Positions 40,689 to 51,447 of a stretch of 64,000 nucleotides of DNA are shown piece by piece. The translations under genes and the position numbers were made by a program. The notes under the pieces are model-generated. The model saw nothing but the letters and a program-made list of their open reading frames with translations. It was not told where the DNA came from and made no database searches. Position 1 is the first letter of the stretch. Every line of letters starts with the position of its first letter. Origin of the DNA: Promicromonospora sukumoe (GTDB lineage: Bacteria; Actinomycetota; Actinomycetes; Actinomycetales; Cellulomonadaceae); contig NZ_JACGWV010000001.1 in assembly GCF_014137995.1 (NCBI RefSeq), forward strand, positions 3,658,001 through 3,722,000. The letters run 5' to 3'.

Positions 40689-41745
40689 GGACTTCCCGGC
40701 GGGGACCGCCCTGCCGGACGGCCGGCTGGACCTGTGCAGGCAGTCGCTCGGGCCCGACGGCGGCGCGCGCGTGGCGCAGGAGCTGCGTCCGGGGGTCGTA
40801 CGGCACGCGCTGCTCGGGACCGACGGCCTCGGTGACTCGGGAGCGGTCGCGGTGGCCGACGGCGTGAGCCGCGCGGGTGTCGAGACGCTCTACCTGGGGT
40901 GCAACGGCATCACCGCCGGCGGGGCGTGCTCGATCGCGGAACGGCTCGCGGGCTCCCCGCACGCCGTGCGCAGCGTCTGGCTCAAGCGGAACCCGCTCGG
41001 CAGGGACGCCGGCCGCTCCGGAGCGGCCCTGGTCGAGGCGGCGCGCGACCTGCGCACCCTTGACCTGGTCCAGACCGCTCTCGACGGTCCGGGGACGGCG
41101 GTCCTGGCGGACGCCCTGATCGCCGCCTCGGCGAGCGGGCGAGGGGTGATCCGTGCCTATGTGGGCGGCAACGAGCTCGGTCCTGACGGCGCGGCCTCGT
41201 TCGCGCGCGTGGTGGCCGCGGGCGCGCTGGGCGAGTTGTACGTCTCGGCGGCCGGGCTGGGCGACGACGGCGCCCGGGCTCTCGCCGAGGCATTGACCGC
41301 CGCACCGTACGGCGCGCTCACCCGGCTGTCCGTGGCCAGCAACGGCATCGGACCGGGCGGGGCAGCAGTGCTCACGGCCGCCGCGGTGGACGCCGGGGTC
41401 GAGGTGCTGGACCTCGGCCGGGTCCGCGCTGCCGGGGTGCTAAGCGCATCCGACAACCGGGTCGACGGCGAGGCGGCGGACGTGATCGCCGCTGCCTTGT
41501 CGGGCGGGCCGCACCGGCTCGGGCACCTGGTGCTCTCGCACACCGGCATCCGCAGTCGCGAGGCGCTCCGGCTGGTCGCTGGTGCGGAGCGGGCCGTTAC
41601 CGCGACTCGGTTCTCGCTCGGCAAGGGCATCGCCACGACGGTCCGCCGTCGACTCGACGCGCTAGCAGGATCGTTGCCGATGATGCCGCTGGTGCCTGAC
41701 GACGTCGCCGCCATCCGGAGCGTCTACCGGACCCGGGCGGTCTGA
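40675..41745 (+). CDS. Leucine-rich-repeat protein (ribonuclease-inhibitor type), copy 2
   Basis: 356 residues, the intact version. About eight repeats of 27-29 residues follow the RI-like pattern LxxLxLxxNxIxxxGAxxLAxAL (VETLYLGCNGITAGGA, LRTLDLVQTALDGPGTAVLA, LTRLSVASNGIGPGGAAVL). The end (TTVRRRLDALAGSLPMMPL) is outside the repeats. The GTG used as start sits 4 nt from the inversion centre; the true start may lie further upstream in native DNA that this copy lacks. Such proteins bind partners; no catalytic domain is visible. Confidence 0.7.
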   Translation: MRQRTDFPAGTALPDGRLDLCRQSLGPDGGARVAQELRPGVVRHALLGTDGLGDSGAVAVADGVSRAGVETLYLGCNGITAGGACSIAERLAGSPHAVRSVWLKRNPLGRDAGRSGAALVEAARDLRTLDLVQTALDGPGTAVLADALIAASASGRGVIRAYVGGNELGPDGAASFARVVAAGALGELYVSAAGLGDDGARALAEALTAAPYGALTRLSVASNGIGPGGAAVLTAAAVDAGVEVLDLGRVRAAGVLSASDNRVDGEAADVIAAALSGGPHRLGHLVLSHTGIRSREALRLVAGAERAVTATRFSLGKGIATTVRRRLDALAGSLPMMPLVPDDVAAIRSVYRTRAV

Positions 41746-41792
41746 CGCTTGCTCGGGGCACCGCTGTTCCGGGCCCGGCGTAGGGTGCCGCG

Positions 41793-42215
41793 ATGGACAT
41801 GACCCTGGTGCGCCGAGGCCCGGTCGACGACGCCGCGCTCTCGGCCCTGCACGCTCGTGCGTTCGAGAGTCCTCCGGGGGCAGTGACACCGTGGTCCGCG
41901 CGGCTGGAGCGGCACAGCCTGACCTGGATCACGGCCGCTGATCCCGCAGGGAACCTGGTGGGGTTCGTCAATGTGATCGGTGACGGCGGGGTACACGCGG
42001 TGCTGCTGGACACGGTCGTCGAGCCCGGACACCAGGGGCAGGGGATCGGGCGTGCGCTGGTCGCGGAGGCTGCCGCGGCTGCGCGTGACCTGGGGTGCGA
42101 GTGGCTGCACGTCGACTTCGAGGCCGACCGGGCGGGCTTCTACCTGGAGTGCTGCGGCTTTCGGACGACGGCGGCCGGGCTGATGCGACTGACGGACGCC
42201 GCGGTCAGCGCGTGA
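41793..42215 (+). CDS. GNAT acetyltransferase, copy 2
   Basis: Identical in translation to copy 1 (39124-39546): 140 residues with the acetyl-CoA motif QGQGIGRAL. Intact. Confidence 0.88.
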   Translation: MDMTLVRRGPVDDAALSALHARAFESPPGAVTPWSARLERHSLTWITAADPAGNLVGFVNVIGDGGVHAVLLDTVVEPGHQGQGIGRALVAEAAAAARDLGCEWLHVDFEADRAGFYLECCGFRTTAAGLMRLTDAAVSA

Positions 42216-42816
42216 ACTCGTGGTTGTCCCAGTCGTAGGGCTGAGGCCAAGGCAGGTCGGGGTGCGGAACCTTCGAGGGCTCGAGGCGTAGCTGGAGCGA
42301 GTGCCACCGCAGATCGACGACTCTGAACTCGGCCTGGGTCCCGGGAACGGGCCATGACGCCCTGTTGTGGTGGAACCACAGAGCGTCGACGAAGCCGTGG
42401 ACAGGGGAATGCCCGATGTCGACGTAGGTACCTGTGGCACCAGGCGGCCAGGGGTTGGTTCCGAACGTTCCCTGAACGAGCGACCCGTAGGGGAACGGGC
42501 CTGTCGTCGTGCGTTCGAAGCGCCGCTGGTTCTCGGCTGCCTGGAACACGTGGTCGAACTCGTCGACCTCGACCGGGATCGCGGATGGAGGGGTACCCAC
42601 TACACCTTCTGCGAGTACGCCGTAGACGGCCTCGTAAAGCTGAACGCCAAGGAGCCCTGCCCGGTCTCTTGAGTCGAGTAACCGGTCCTGGCGTGCTGCC
42701 ACGATCGGCTCGCCGCTACGCAGGACCACGTGTCTGGACGCGTATCCCTCGTCGTCGAGCTCGAACCAGTGCCACTCGTCCTCGTCGGCCCAGTAGGCGC
42801 GAAATCGTCGCAGCAC
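42205..42816 (-). CDS. Hypothetical 203-aa protein, intact in copy 2
   Basis: 203 residues. N-terminal part MLRRFRAYWADEDEWHWFELDDEG and a C-terminal half rich in Trp/His/Pro (FVDALWFHHNRASWPVPG, LRWHSLQLRLEPSKVPHPDLPWPQPYDWDNHE). Soluble, acidic-aromatic; no family recognised. The end overlaps the GNAT gene by 11 nt. This is the reference version for the frameshifted copy 1. Confidence 0.75.
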   Translation of the reverse strand: MLRRFRAYWADEDEWHWFELDDEGYASRHVVLRSGEPIVAARQDRLLDSRDRAGLLGVQLYEAVYGVLAEGVVGTPPSAIPVEVDEFDHVFQAAENQRRFERTTTGPFPYGSLVQGTFGTNPWPPGATGTYVDIGHSPVHGFVDALWFHHNRASWPVPGTQAEFRVVDLRWHSLQLRLEPSKVPHPDLPWPQPYDWDNHEFTR

Positions 42817-42893
42817 GCAGCAGACTGTAGCGTCGGCGTGGCTGTGCAGCTGCGGTTTCTGGCTCTTCCCGTCGACCAGCCGAGGACTCTGTC

Positions 42894-43226
42894 GTGAACC
42901 CCGACTCGATCCCGAACCTCGCCTGTGATCTCATCTCTCGCGGTGTTGACGTCGTGGGCCAGATCGCGGTCGACGCGCGCGAGGCTCGCGCGCTGGTGCA
43001 GGTGTCGCCTGACGCCACGCCGGTGGAGTTCGTCGTCGACCTCCAGGGGCTGGAGCGCTTCATCGCATCGGCTCGCGACAGCGCGCGCGACGTCTTCCCC
43101 GATGTCGACCCGGTCGAGGGTGGGCTGCGGCTTGTCTCCGAGCACCTGTGGGAGGAGATCGGGTCTGCTGACGCGAAGGTCCTCGCCATGGGCGTCGATC
43201 GTGACGGTCATACGTGGCGCCGCACC
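42894..43226 (+). CDS. Hypothetical protein, probably 3'-truncated, copy 2
   Basis: Same as 38114-38446: a GTG-started plausible coding region of about 110 residues whose frame runs on into tRNA-like and antisense sequence. Confidence 0.5.
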
Positions 43227-43345
43227 GAGGCTGCGCCCCGAGCCCCAGCGCACCCGCAGACGACTATCGCTGGACTACGGACCGAGGCGGTTTCAAGTCC
43301 GTGTAGGGCACGTCGGGCGTCCCTCACATCTGCAGCCAAGCGAGA

Positions 43346-43386
43346 GAGGCCCCGAACACCCAGGTCATCCGGGTGTTCGGGGCCTC
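43346..43386. terminator. Terminator of DUF6326 gene, copy 2
   Basis: Mirror image of 37954-37994: 16-bp stem with 9-nt loop. Confidence 0.8.
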
Positions 43387-43392
43387 CGAGAT

Positions 43393-43422
43393 GCTCCCGC
43401 AGTCGGACTTCAACCAGCGACC
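43393..43422 (-). pseudogene. Degenerate tRNA-Asn 3' end, copy 2
   Basis: Mirror copy of the scar at 37918-37947, with the same four differences from the intact tRNA. Confidence 0.6.
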
Positions 43423-43442
43423 GACAAGGACCGCACCTGGGT

Positions 43443-43931
43443 TCACGCTCGCTGCCGGGCGCGAACGCCTTCACGGTCCGCGCCGGTTGCCAGGCTCGCC
43501 GACCGTGCGGTGCGGGGCCAGGTCCAGGCGTATCGCAGGATGAGGGCGAGAACGATCAGTTCCAGTACGACGCCGAGGCCGTAGAAGTACAGCCAGAACC
43601 CGCCCGCCACGTTGAAGACCGTGACGGGGACGTAGAGCGCGGCCACAACGAGGTTAGCGATGCGGCTCGCGCGGGCGGGCAGCGTCATCGACAGCACGAC
43701 CATGAAGATCGGGACGGCCATGAGGGTCAGCGCCGTCGTCGAGAAGGTCTGGGAGAGGTCGAACTCGTAGACCCGGCCGGCGAGGATGTCCTTGACGATG
43801 CCAGGCGTGAAGAAGCCAAGAATGTCCACGTAGGCGTACAGGAACATGAAGCTGGTCCACGCCGCGGCGAGCTTTGCTCGCACCGGGATGCGCGGGTCTT
43901 CCAGCGTGGTGGTGGGCTGCGATGTGCTCAT
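43443..43931 (-). CDS. DUF6326 family membrane protein, copy 2
   Basis: Identical in translation to copy 1 (37409-37897): 162 residues, four membrane helices. Intact. Confidence 0.8.
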   Translation of the reverse strand: MSTSQPTTTLEDPRIPVRAKLAAAWTSFMFLYAYVDILGFFTPGIVKDILAGRVYEFDLSQTFSTTALTLMAVPIFMVVLSMTLPARASRIANLVVAALYVPVTVFNVAGGFWLYFYGLGVVLELIVLALILRYAWTWPRTARSASLATGADREGVRARQRA

Positions 43932-44093
43932 GGTGGGCTCCGTTGTCGTGGTGAGGATCGATAGGTCCACGCTCGCTGAGTGCAACGGCTCGCACACCGG
44001 CCCGGAGGCCGGAGTTCACCTGGCCGATGGAAGGGCCTCCATCTCATGCTTTCGGCCGGTACGCCGGGGCACACCGATCCCTAGGCTGGAGCC

Positions 44094-45233
44094 GTGGTCA
44101 CCTTCCGGCGCTCCGTCTGGCACGAGCCGCGGCCTGCTGACGCCCGACCCGTCGGTCGGCTCGACTGGCTGCTGGCGGGCGTGTTCGCGGCCGCCGCCCT
44201 GGTCGAGGGCATCGTTCGGCCGGGGCTGGCCTGGCGGCCCGTGGTGACGGTGCTCGCCCTGGCGCTGGTGCCCGCACTGCTCTGGCGGCGGAGTCGCCCC
44301 CTCCTGGCCGTTCTGGTCGGGTGGGGCGTCGCCGGGGTGCTCTCGGTCCTGCAGCTGACGGCGCACGCCGGGGACCTCGGCCTCTACTCCATGATCGCCG
44401 TCCTGATCCTGCTCTACGCCCTGGTGCGGTGGGGCTCGGGACGGGAGATCGTCCTGGGGACGGCGTTCGTGGCGGTCATCGTCGTGCTCGGGATGTACGC
44501 CACCTCCGCGGGCTGGACCGACGTCTTCGGCGGGAGCGTCCTCCTGCTGCTGGTCGTCGCCCTCGCGGTGGTGTTCCGCTACCGCGCGGCCCTCTCGCAT
44601 CGTCAGCAGCGCGAGATCCGTAACCAGGAGCGGGTGGCGCTGGCGCGCGAGCTGCACGACACCGTGGCCCACCATGTCTCGGCCATCGCGGTGCAGGCGC
44701 AGGCCGGTGGCGTGGTCGCCGGTGTCCAGCCCGAGAAGGCTGCCGAGGTCCTGGCCGCGATCGAGTCCGAGGCCTCGCGAACCCTGGCGGAGATGAGATC
44801 CATGGTGCGGGTGCTGCGTGAGGAGGAAGCCGTCGCCTACTCACCGCAGCTCGGTGTCGCGGACCTGCCTGCTCTGGCGCGCGCCGACACCAATCCCACC
44901 GTCGAGGTCACGCTGAACGGCTCGTTGACCCGGCTGGCACCACCCGTGGACACCGCGCTCTACCGGCTCGCGCAGGAGTCACTGACTAACGCCGTACGTC
45001 ACGCCCGGAGCGCGACCCGCGTCGGGATCGACGTCCGCCGGGAGGGCGACATCGTCAGGCTGCGGGTCAGCGACGACGGGCAGGCCGAGCCCGGGCCGGT
45101 CCCGGAGCCCGGGTTCGGCCTGCTGGGCATGGCCGAACGCGCCCAGCTCCTCGGCGGATCGTTCTCCGCGGGGCCCAGGCCCGAGGGCGGCTGGACGGTC
45201 GAGGCCGTGCTGCCAGTGGAGGTGTCGGCATGA
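44094..45233 (+). CDS. Sensor histidine kinase, copy 2
   Basis: Identical in translation to copy 1 (36107-37246): 379 residues with intact ELHDTVAHH phosphoacceptor region, N box and G box. Overlaps the regulator gene by 4 nt. Confidence 0.93.
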   Translation: MVTFRRSVWHEPRPADARPVGRLDWLLAGVFAAAALVEGIVRPGLAWRPVVTVLALALVPALLWRRSRPLLAVLVGWGVAGVLSVLQLTAHAGDLGLYSMIAVLILLYALVRWGSGREIVLGTAFVAVIVVLGMYATSAGWTDVFGGSVLLLLVVALAVVFRYRAALSHRQQREIRNQERVALARELHDTVAHHVSAIAVQAQAGGVVAGVQPEKAAEVLAAIESEASRTLAEMRSMVRVLREEEAVAYSPQLGVADLPALARADTNPTVEVTLNGSLTRLAPPVDTALYRLAQESLTNAVRHARSATRVGIDVRREGDIVRLRVSDDGQAEPGPVPEPGFGLLGMAERAQLLGGSFSAGPRPEGGWTVEAVLPVEVSA

Positions 45234-45916
45234 GCATCCGTGTCGTCGTGGCCGACGACCAGGACCTCGTCCGGACCGGGCTGGTGATGATCCTCGGCGC
45301 GCAACCCGACGTCGAGGTCGTGGGGGAGGCAGCGGACGGGCTCGCAGCGCTCGACCTGGCGACCCGGCTGCGTCCCGACGTCCTCCTCGTCGACATCCGG
45401 ATGCCCGGGATCGACGGCGTCGAGGTGACGCGGCGCCTGGCCGGGCAGGACGTGGCGGACCCGATGGCGGTCGTCGTGATCACCACCTTCGACCTCGACG
45501 AGTACGTCCTCGGCGCCCTACGCGCCGGCGCTCGCGGCTTCCTGCTCAAGGACGCCGGGCCGGAGCTCCTCGTCCAGGCCATCCACGCGGCGGCCGACGG
45601 GGACGCGCTGATCGCCCCCAACGTGACCCGCCGGCTGCTGGCGTCCTTCGCCGACCAGGCACCGGCGGCACCGGTCCAGCCCATCGACCCGCTCACCGAG
45701 CGTGAGGAGGAGGTGCTCGCGCTCGTGGCACGGGGCCGAACCAACGCCGAGATCGGCGCCGTGCTCTTCGTCGGCCTGAGCACGGTCAAGACCCACGTCG
45801 CGTCGTTGATGACCAAGCTCGGCGCCCGCAACCGCGTCGAGGTCGCGATGTGGGCGTACGACACCAGACGTGTGCGGGCGGATCAGCCGACACGCAGGCG
45901 TTCTGACCAAGGCTGA
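45230..45916 (+). CDS. NarL/LuxR-type response regulator, copy 2
   Basis: Identical in translation to copy 1 (35424-36110): 228 residues, Asp55 and LuxR helix-turn-helix intact. Confidence 0.93.
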   Translation: MSIRVVVADDQDLVRTGLVMILGAQPDVEVVGEAADGLAALDLATRLRPDVLLVDIRMPGIDGVEVTRRLAGQDVADPMAVVVITTFDLDEYVLGALRAGARGFLLKDAGPELLVQAIHAAADGDALIAPNVTRRLLASFADQAPAAPVQPIDPLTEREEEVLALVARGRTNAEIGAVLFVGLSTVKTHVASLMTKLGARNRVEVAMWAYDTRRVRADQPTRRRSDQG

Positions 45917-45974
45917 CCGGGAAAACGGCGAGGCCCCGAATCCCCACGTCAAGAAGGGATTCAGGACCTCGTTC

Positions 45975-46050
<76 letters not shown>

Positions 46051-46185
46051 TCGCTAGCGCCCGTCCCGTGACCGGGTGGGCGACCGGTGAAAACTCTAAC
46101 AGGTTCCAGCGGGTAGTCCCGACTCATATCCGGACTCCGCCACAGCGTCGTCGATCACACCCGATCGGCCCCGCACGGAAGTCAG

Positions 46186-46247
46186 GGTCTACCCAGCGAT
46201 TGCGCCCGGAAACACGGGGAGTTTCGGGCGTAATCGCTGGCTAGACC
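46186..46247. terminator. Long hairpin after AKR gene, copy 2
   Basis: Mirror copy of the hairpin at 35093-35154. Confidence 0.65.
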
Positions 46248-46256
46248 ATGACATCC

Positions 46257-47807
<1,551 letters not shown>

Positions 47808-47827
47808 GGCGCGCGGCCGGTAGAAAA

Positions 47828-48399
47828 CTAGGCCGGCAACCCCGCCGCGCTCCGCACCCGTGCCTCGGCGGCGTCGAGCGCCCGCGCGGCCTCCGGGTCC
47901 GACAGGTCGACGCCGCGCCCGCCGATCACCTGGGAGAACAGCTCGCCGTCGGCCCGACGGCGGACGGCGACGCGGGCGGACCGGCCCGCCCGACAGCTTG
48001 ACCGGCTCCGCGAGGCACCACCGACCACTGCACCCGCTCGCGCAGCACCTGCGGCAGCACGTTGCGCCGGCCGTCGAGGGTGAGCGGCGTCGGCTCCTCG
48101 CCGTCGACCCAGTGCACCCGGATCACGTTGGAGTCGGTGTCGTAGGTCGCCCCGGTCCACGTCGGCCCACTCCCGGTGCACGACGACGGACGGCGCGCCC
48201 CTGCTCTCCGCGTCCCCCTGGCCGCCGGCGGCCTCGGGCGCGGAGATCAGCAGCAGCTCGGCGCGCGTCGCGAACGCCCACGCCTCGCCCGCGGACGTGA
48301 CCAGCGGGGCCTGGCCAGCACGGCGTCGGTGCGGTGCGAGCGGACGGCGCGGCGGACCGCCTTCTGCGGGCGGCGCCCGAACCAGGAACGTAACCCCAT
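47828..48399 (-). pseudogene. 189-aa hypothetical gene, frameshifted, copy 2
   Basis: 572 nt against 570 in copy 1 (32945-33514). I see three extra bases (near 47988, 48015 and 48154) and one missing base (near 48312), each in a G/C context. Copies 1 and 3 are intact. Confidence 0.8.
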
Positions 48400-48462
48400 G
48401 AGGCCCAGGCTAGTGGCCCCGGCCGCACCGGTCGGCCAGGGTGCCGGGCGAAGTCGGCAGTC

Positions 48463-48502
48463 GGCACCGAGATCGGTCCATCGATGGACCGATCTCGGTG
48501 CC
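48463..48502. terminator. Perfect 40-bp palindrome, copy 2
   Basis: Same spacerless palindrome as 32842-32881, downstream of the SIP gene. Confidence 0.65.
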
Positions 48503-48532
48503 AGGTGCCGATCTCGAAGCGAAGGGCCGACC

Positions 48533-49354
48533 TCAGGCCGACCGCACCCGGTCTGTCCGCCAGTACGCGCAGAAGTCGACGCGCGACTTCGGCACCCCGG
48601 CCTCCAGGCAGTGCGCCCGCGCCGCCAGCGTGAACGACGCCTCGCCCACCACGTACACGTAGGCCCCAGGGTCGACCCGGGTCGCCCGCAGCGCGTCGAG
48701 GGCGCTCGCCCCGGCGGGCCGGCCGCCGTCGCGCACCACCCAGCGGACGTCGGCGGCGGGCAGCGCGCGCCGGTCCGCCGCGTGCGGCACCTCCAGCAGG
48801 TACGTCACCTCGCGGTCGCCGAGCGCGTGCGCGATGCCCTCGACGCCGGGCAGGCCGGACTCGTCGGCGATCACCAGGACGGGCCCGTCGTGCTCGTCGG
48901 CGTTGAAGATGCGGCCCTGGTCGAGCAGCCCGACGAGCTCGCCGGTGCGACACCGCTGCGCCCACCTCGCCCCGGCGCCGTCCACCTGGCCGGCCGCGTC
49001 CCGGTGTACGACGAAGTCGACGTCGAGCTGCCAGCGGTCGCCCGCCCGCCGCGCCTCGCGCACCGTGTAGTTGCGCACGGCGGGGCGGATCGCGTCCGGC
49101 ATCGCGAGCAGGCGCGCGTACCAGCCGTCGGCCGCGCCGAACGGCAGGTGCAGCGGCTGTCCGACGTCGGCGAAGAAGAGCCGGAACCAGTGGTCGTGGC
49201 CGAAAGGCTCGAACTCGTCCTCGAAGCCGTCCCCGGTGCTCTGCAGCGTGACCCGCCGGAACCCGGGCGAGACGGCGTGGCTGCCGACGACCTCGAAGGT
49301 GCGCACGGACGCGGCGGCTGGCTTCAGCGGCCGGGTCGAGGTGAGCGTCGTCAT
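48533..49354 (-). CDS. Siderophore-interacting reductase, copy 2
   Basis: Identical in translation to copy 1 (31990-32811): 273 residues with the FAD-binding RNYTVR motif. Intact, overlapping the binding-protein gene. Confidence 0.93.
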   Translation of the reverse strand: MTTLTSTRPLKPAAASVRTFEVVGSHAVSPGFRRVTLQSTGDGFEDEFEPFGHDHWFRLFFADVGQPLHLPFGAADGWYARLLAMPDAIRPAVRNYTVREARRAGDRWQLDVDFVVHRDAAGQVDGAGARWAQRCRTGELVGLLDQGRIFNADEHDGPVLVIADESGLPGVEGIAHALGDREVTYLLEVPHAADRRALPAADVRWVVRDGGRPAGASALDALRATRVDPGAYVYVVGEASFTLAARAHCLEAGVPKSRVDFCAYWRTDRVRSA

Positions 49355-50334
49355 CAGCTCAGCGCGTCCTCGATCAGCGGCGTGAGCTCGTCCAGCGCGT
49401 AGAGCTGCGCGGCGGGCGTGCCGAGCGAGTACGCGGCGGAGAGGTCGTCGCCGATGACGACGGCGCGGCCGTCGGCGACCGCCGGGATCTGCTTCCAGCC
49501 GGCGTCGTCGGTGATCTCCTTGGCGTCGATCCAGATGGGGAACGCGACGATCAGGTCGGAGTCCAGCAGGTCGAGCTGCTCCTCGGAGATGCGCACGCTC
49601 CAGCCGTTCTCCTCGACGGGCAGGTCGGTGATGGTGGGGCTGGCCTCGAAGCCGAGCCGCTCCATGAAAAGCGAGCGCCCGTCGTTGACGTAGGCGCCCC
49701 AGCCCTCGCTGGTGCGGGTGGCGGCGGTGAAGGTGGTGCCGGCCCACTCGGGGTGGTCGGCGGCGGCCTGCTCGAACGCCTCGTCGACGCCGCCGAGCAG
49801 CGCGTCGCCCTCCTCGGGCACGCCCAGGGCCTGGGCGATCATCGTCACCTGCACGTCGTAGTCCGTGTGGTACGAGTCGCCGCCCTCGGGGACGCCGACG
49901 GTGGGGGCGATGGACGAGAGCCGGTCGTAGCGCTCCTGGTCGCCGGAGGAGTGGGTGTCGAGGATGAGGTCGGGCTCAAGCGCGGCGACCGCCTCGTACG
50001 ACAGCTCCAGGGTGCCGAGGATCTCGGGCGCCTCGTCGTAGCCCTCCGACCAGGGGCCGACGCCGTCGCCGCCGAAGGCGAGCCAGTCGGACGCCCCGAC
50101 CGGCTGCACGCCGAGCTCGAGCGCGACCTCGGCGTCGCCCCAGCCGAGCGCGACCACGCGCTCGGGCTGCTCGTCGATCGTCACCGGCTCGAACTTGGTC
50201 TCCACCGTGACGGGGAAGGCCCCGCCGGCGGCCGCGGAGCCCTCCGCGGACGGCGGGGCCGTCTCGGCGGAGCACGCGGCGAGCGCGAGGACGGGGACCA
50301 CCAGGGTGGCGGCGAGCAGGCGAGGGGGACGCAT
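49354..50334 (-). CDS. Iron-siderophore binding lipoprotein, copy 2
   Basis: Identical in translation to copy 1 (31010-31990): 326 residues with lipobox LAACS. Intact. Confidence 0.92.
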   Translation of the reverse strand: MRPPRLLAATLVVPVLALAACSAETAPPSAEGSAAAGGAFPVTVETKFEPVTIDEQPERVVALGWGDAEVALELGVQPVGASDWLAFGGDGVGPWSEGYDEAPEILGTLELSYEAVAALEPDLILDTHSSGDQERYDRLSSIAPTVGVPEGGDSYHTDYDVQVTMIAQALGVPEEGDALLGGVDEAFEQAAADHPEWAGTTFTAATRTSEGWGAYVNDGRSLFMERLGFEASPTITDLPVEENGWSVRISEEQLDLLDSDLIVAFPIWIDAKEITDDAGWKQIPAVADGRAVVIGDDLSAAYSLGTPAAQLYALDELTPLIEDALS

Positions 50335-50402
50335 CGGGTGGAGCTCTCTTCCGTGGGAAGGCAGGCGTAAGGGATGGGCGCGGTGCTTGACCAGCGCCTC
50401 GA

Positions 50403-50421
50403 TTAGGTTAGCCTAACCTCC
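50403..50421. promoter_or_regulatory. DtxR/IdeR iron box, copy 2
   Basis: Same 19-bp site as 30923-30941, between the divergent uptake genes. Confidence 0.85.
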
Positions 50422-50424
50422 GTT

Positions 50425-51447
50425 ATGCCCAACTCATCGGTCCAGCACCCCGTCGCGACCCGCTACCTCGCCCTCGGTGCCGGCACCGTGGCGCTGCTCG
50501 TCGTGATCGTCGCCAGCCTCGCGATCGGCAGCAGACCCGTCGCACCCGACGTCGTCGTCGCGGCCCTGCTCGGCCAGGACGTCCCCGCCGGGGACCGGCA
50601 CGCGGTCGTCGAGCTGCGCGTCCCGCGCACCGTGATCGGCTGCGCGGTCGGCATCGCCCTCGGCGTCGCCGGCGCGCTCATCCAGGCCGTCACCCGCAAC
50701 CCGCTCGCCGACCCCGGCATCCTCGGCGTCACGGCCGGCTCGTCGTTCTTCGTCGCGCTCGGCATCGTGTTCCTCGGGTTCAGCAGCCCCGAGCAGTACG
50801 TGTGGCTGGCCCTGGCCGGGGCGCTCGTCGCGACGGTCGCGGTCGCGCTGGTCGGCGGCTCCGGCACCGCGCGCGTCGACCCCGTCCGGCTCACCCTGGC
50901 CGGCGTCGCGCTCACCGCCGTGCTCGCCGGCATCGTCTCCGGCCTGCGCATCGCGGAGCCGCGCACGTTCAACGCCCTGCTGACCTGGGAGACCGGCTCG
51001 CTCGTGGACCGCGGCTGGCAGGTCGCCACCCCGGTGCTGCCCTTCCTCGCGATCGGGCTCGTCACGGCGCTGCTGCTCGGCGGCTCCCTGAACGCCCTCG
51101 CCCTGGGCGACGACGTCGCCACCGCGCTCGGCTCCACCGTCTGGGTCACGCGGGTCGCCGCCGTCCTCGCGGTGACGCTGCTGGCCGGGGGAGCGACGGC
51201 GATCGTCGGGCCCATCTCGTTCATCGGCCTGATGGTGCCGCACGTCGCCCGCTGGGTCGCCGGACCCGACCAGCGCTGGATCATCGCGCTGACCCTGCTC
51301 TTCGCCCCCGTGCTGCTGCTCACCGCCGACGTCCTCGCGCGCGTCGTGCTCTGGCCCGGCGAGATGCCGGTCGGCATCGTCACCGCGTTCGTCGGCGCCC
51401 CGGTGCTCATCGCGCTGGTCCGCCGACGGAAGGCGTTCGCGCTGTGA
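50425..51447 (+). CDS. Iron-siderophore permease 1, copy 2
   Basis: Identical in translation to copy 1 (29897-30919): 340 residues, FecCD family. Intact. Confidence 0.93.
   Translation: MPNSSVQHPVATRYLALGAGTVALLVVIVASLAIGSRPVAPDVVVAALLGQDVPAGDRHAVVELRVPRTVIGCAVGIALGVAGALIQAVTRNPLADPGILGVTAGSSFFVALGIVFLGFSSPEQYVWLALAGALVATVAVALVGGSGTARVDPVRLTLAGVALTAVLAGIVSGLRIAEPRTFNALLTWETGSLVDRGWQVATPVLPFLAIGLVTALLLGGSLNALALGDDVATALGSTVWVTRVAAVLAVTLLAGGATAIVGPISFIGLMVPHVARWVAGPDQRWIIALTLLFAPVLLLTADVLARVVLWPGEMPVGIVTAFVGAPVLIALVRRRKAFAL

Noticed and set aside
40600..40740. Transposon-mediated inversion or duplication
   Set aside because: No transposase, IS ends or target-site duplication at either junction; only 4- to 6-bp inverted repeats.
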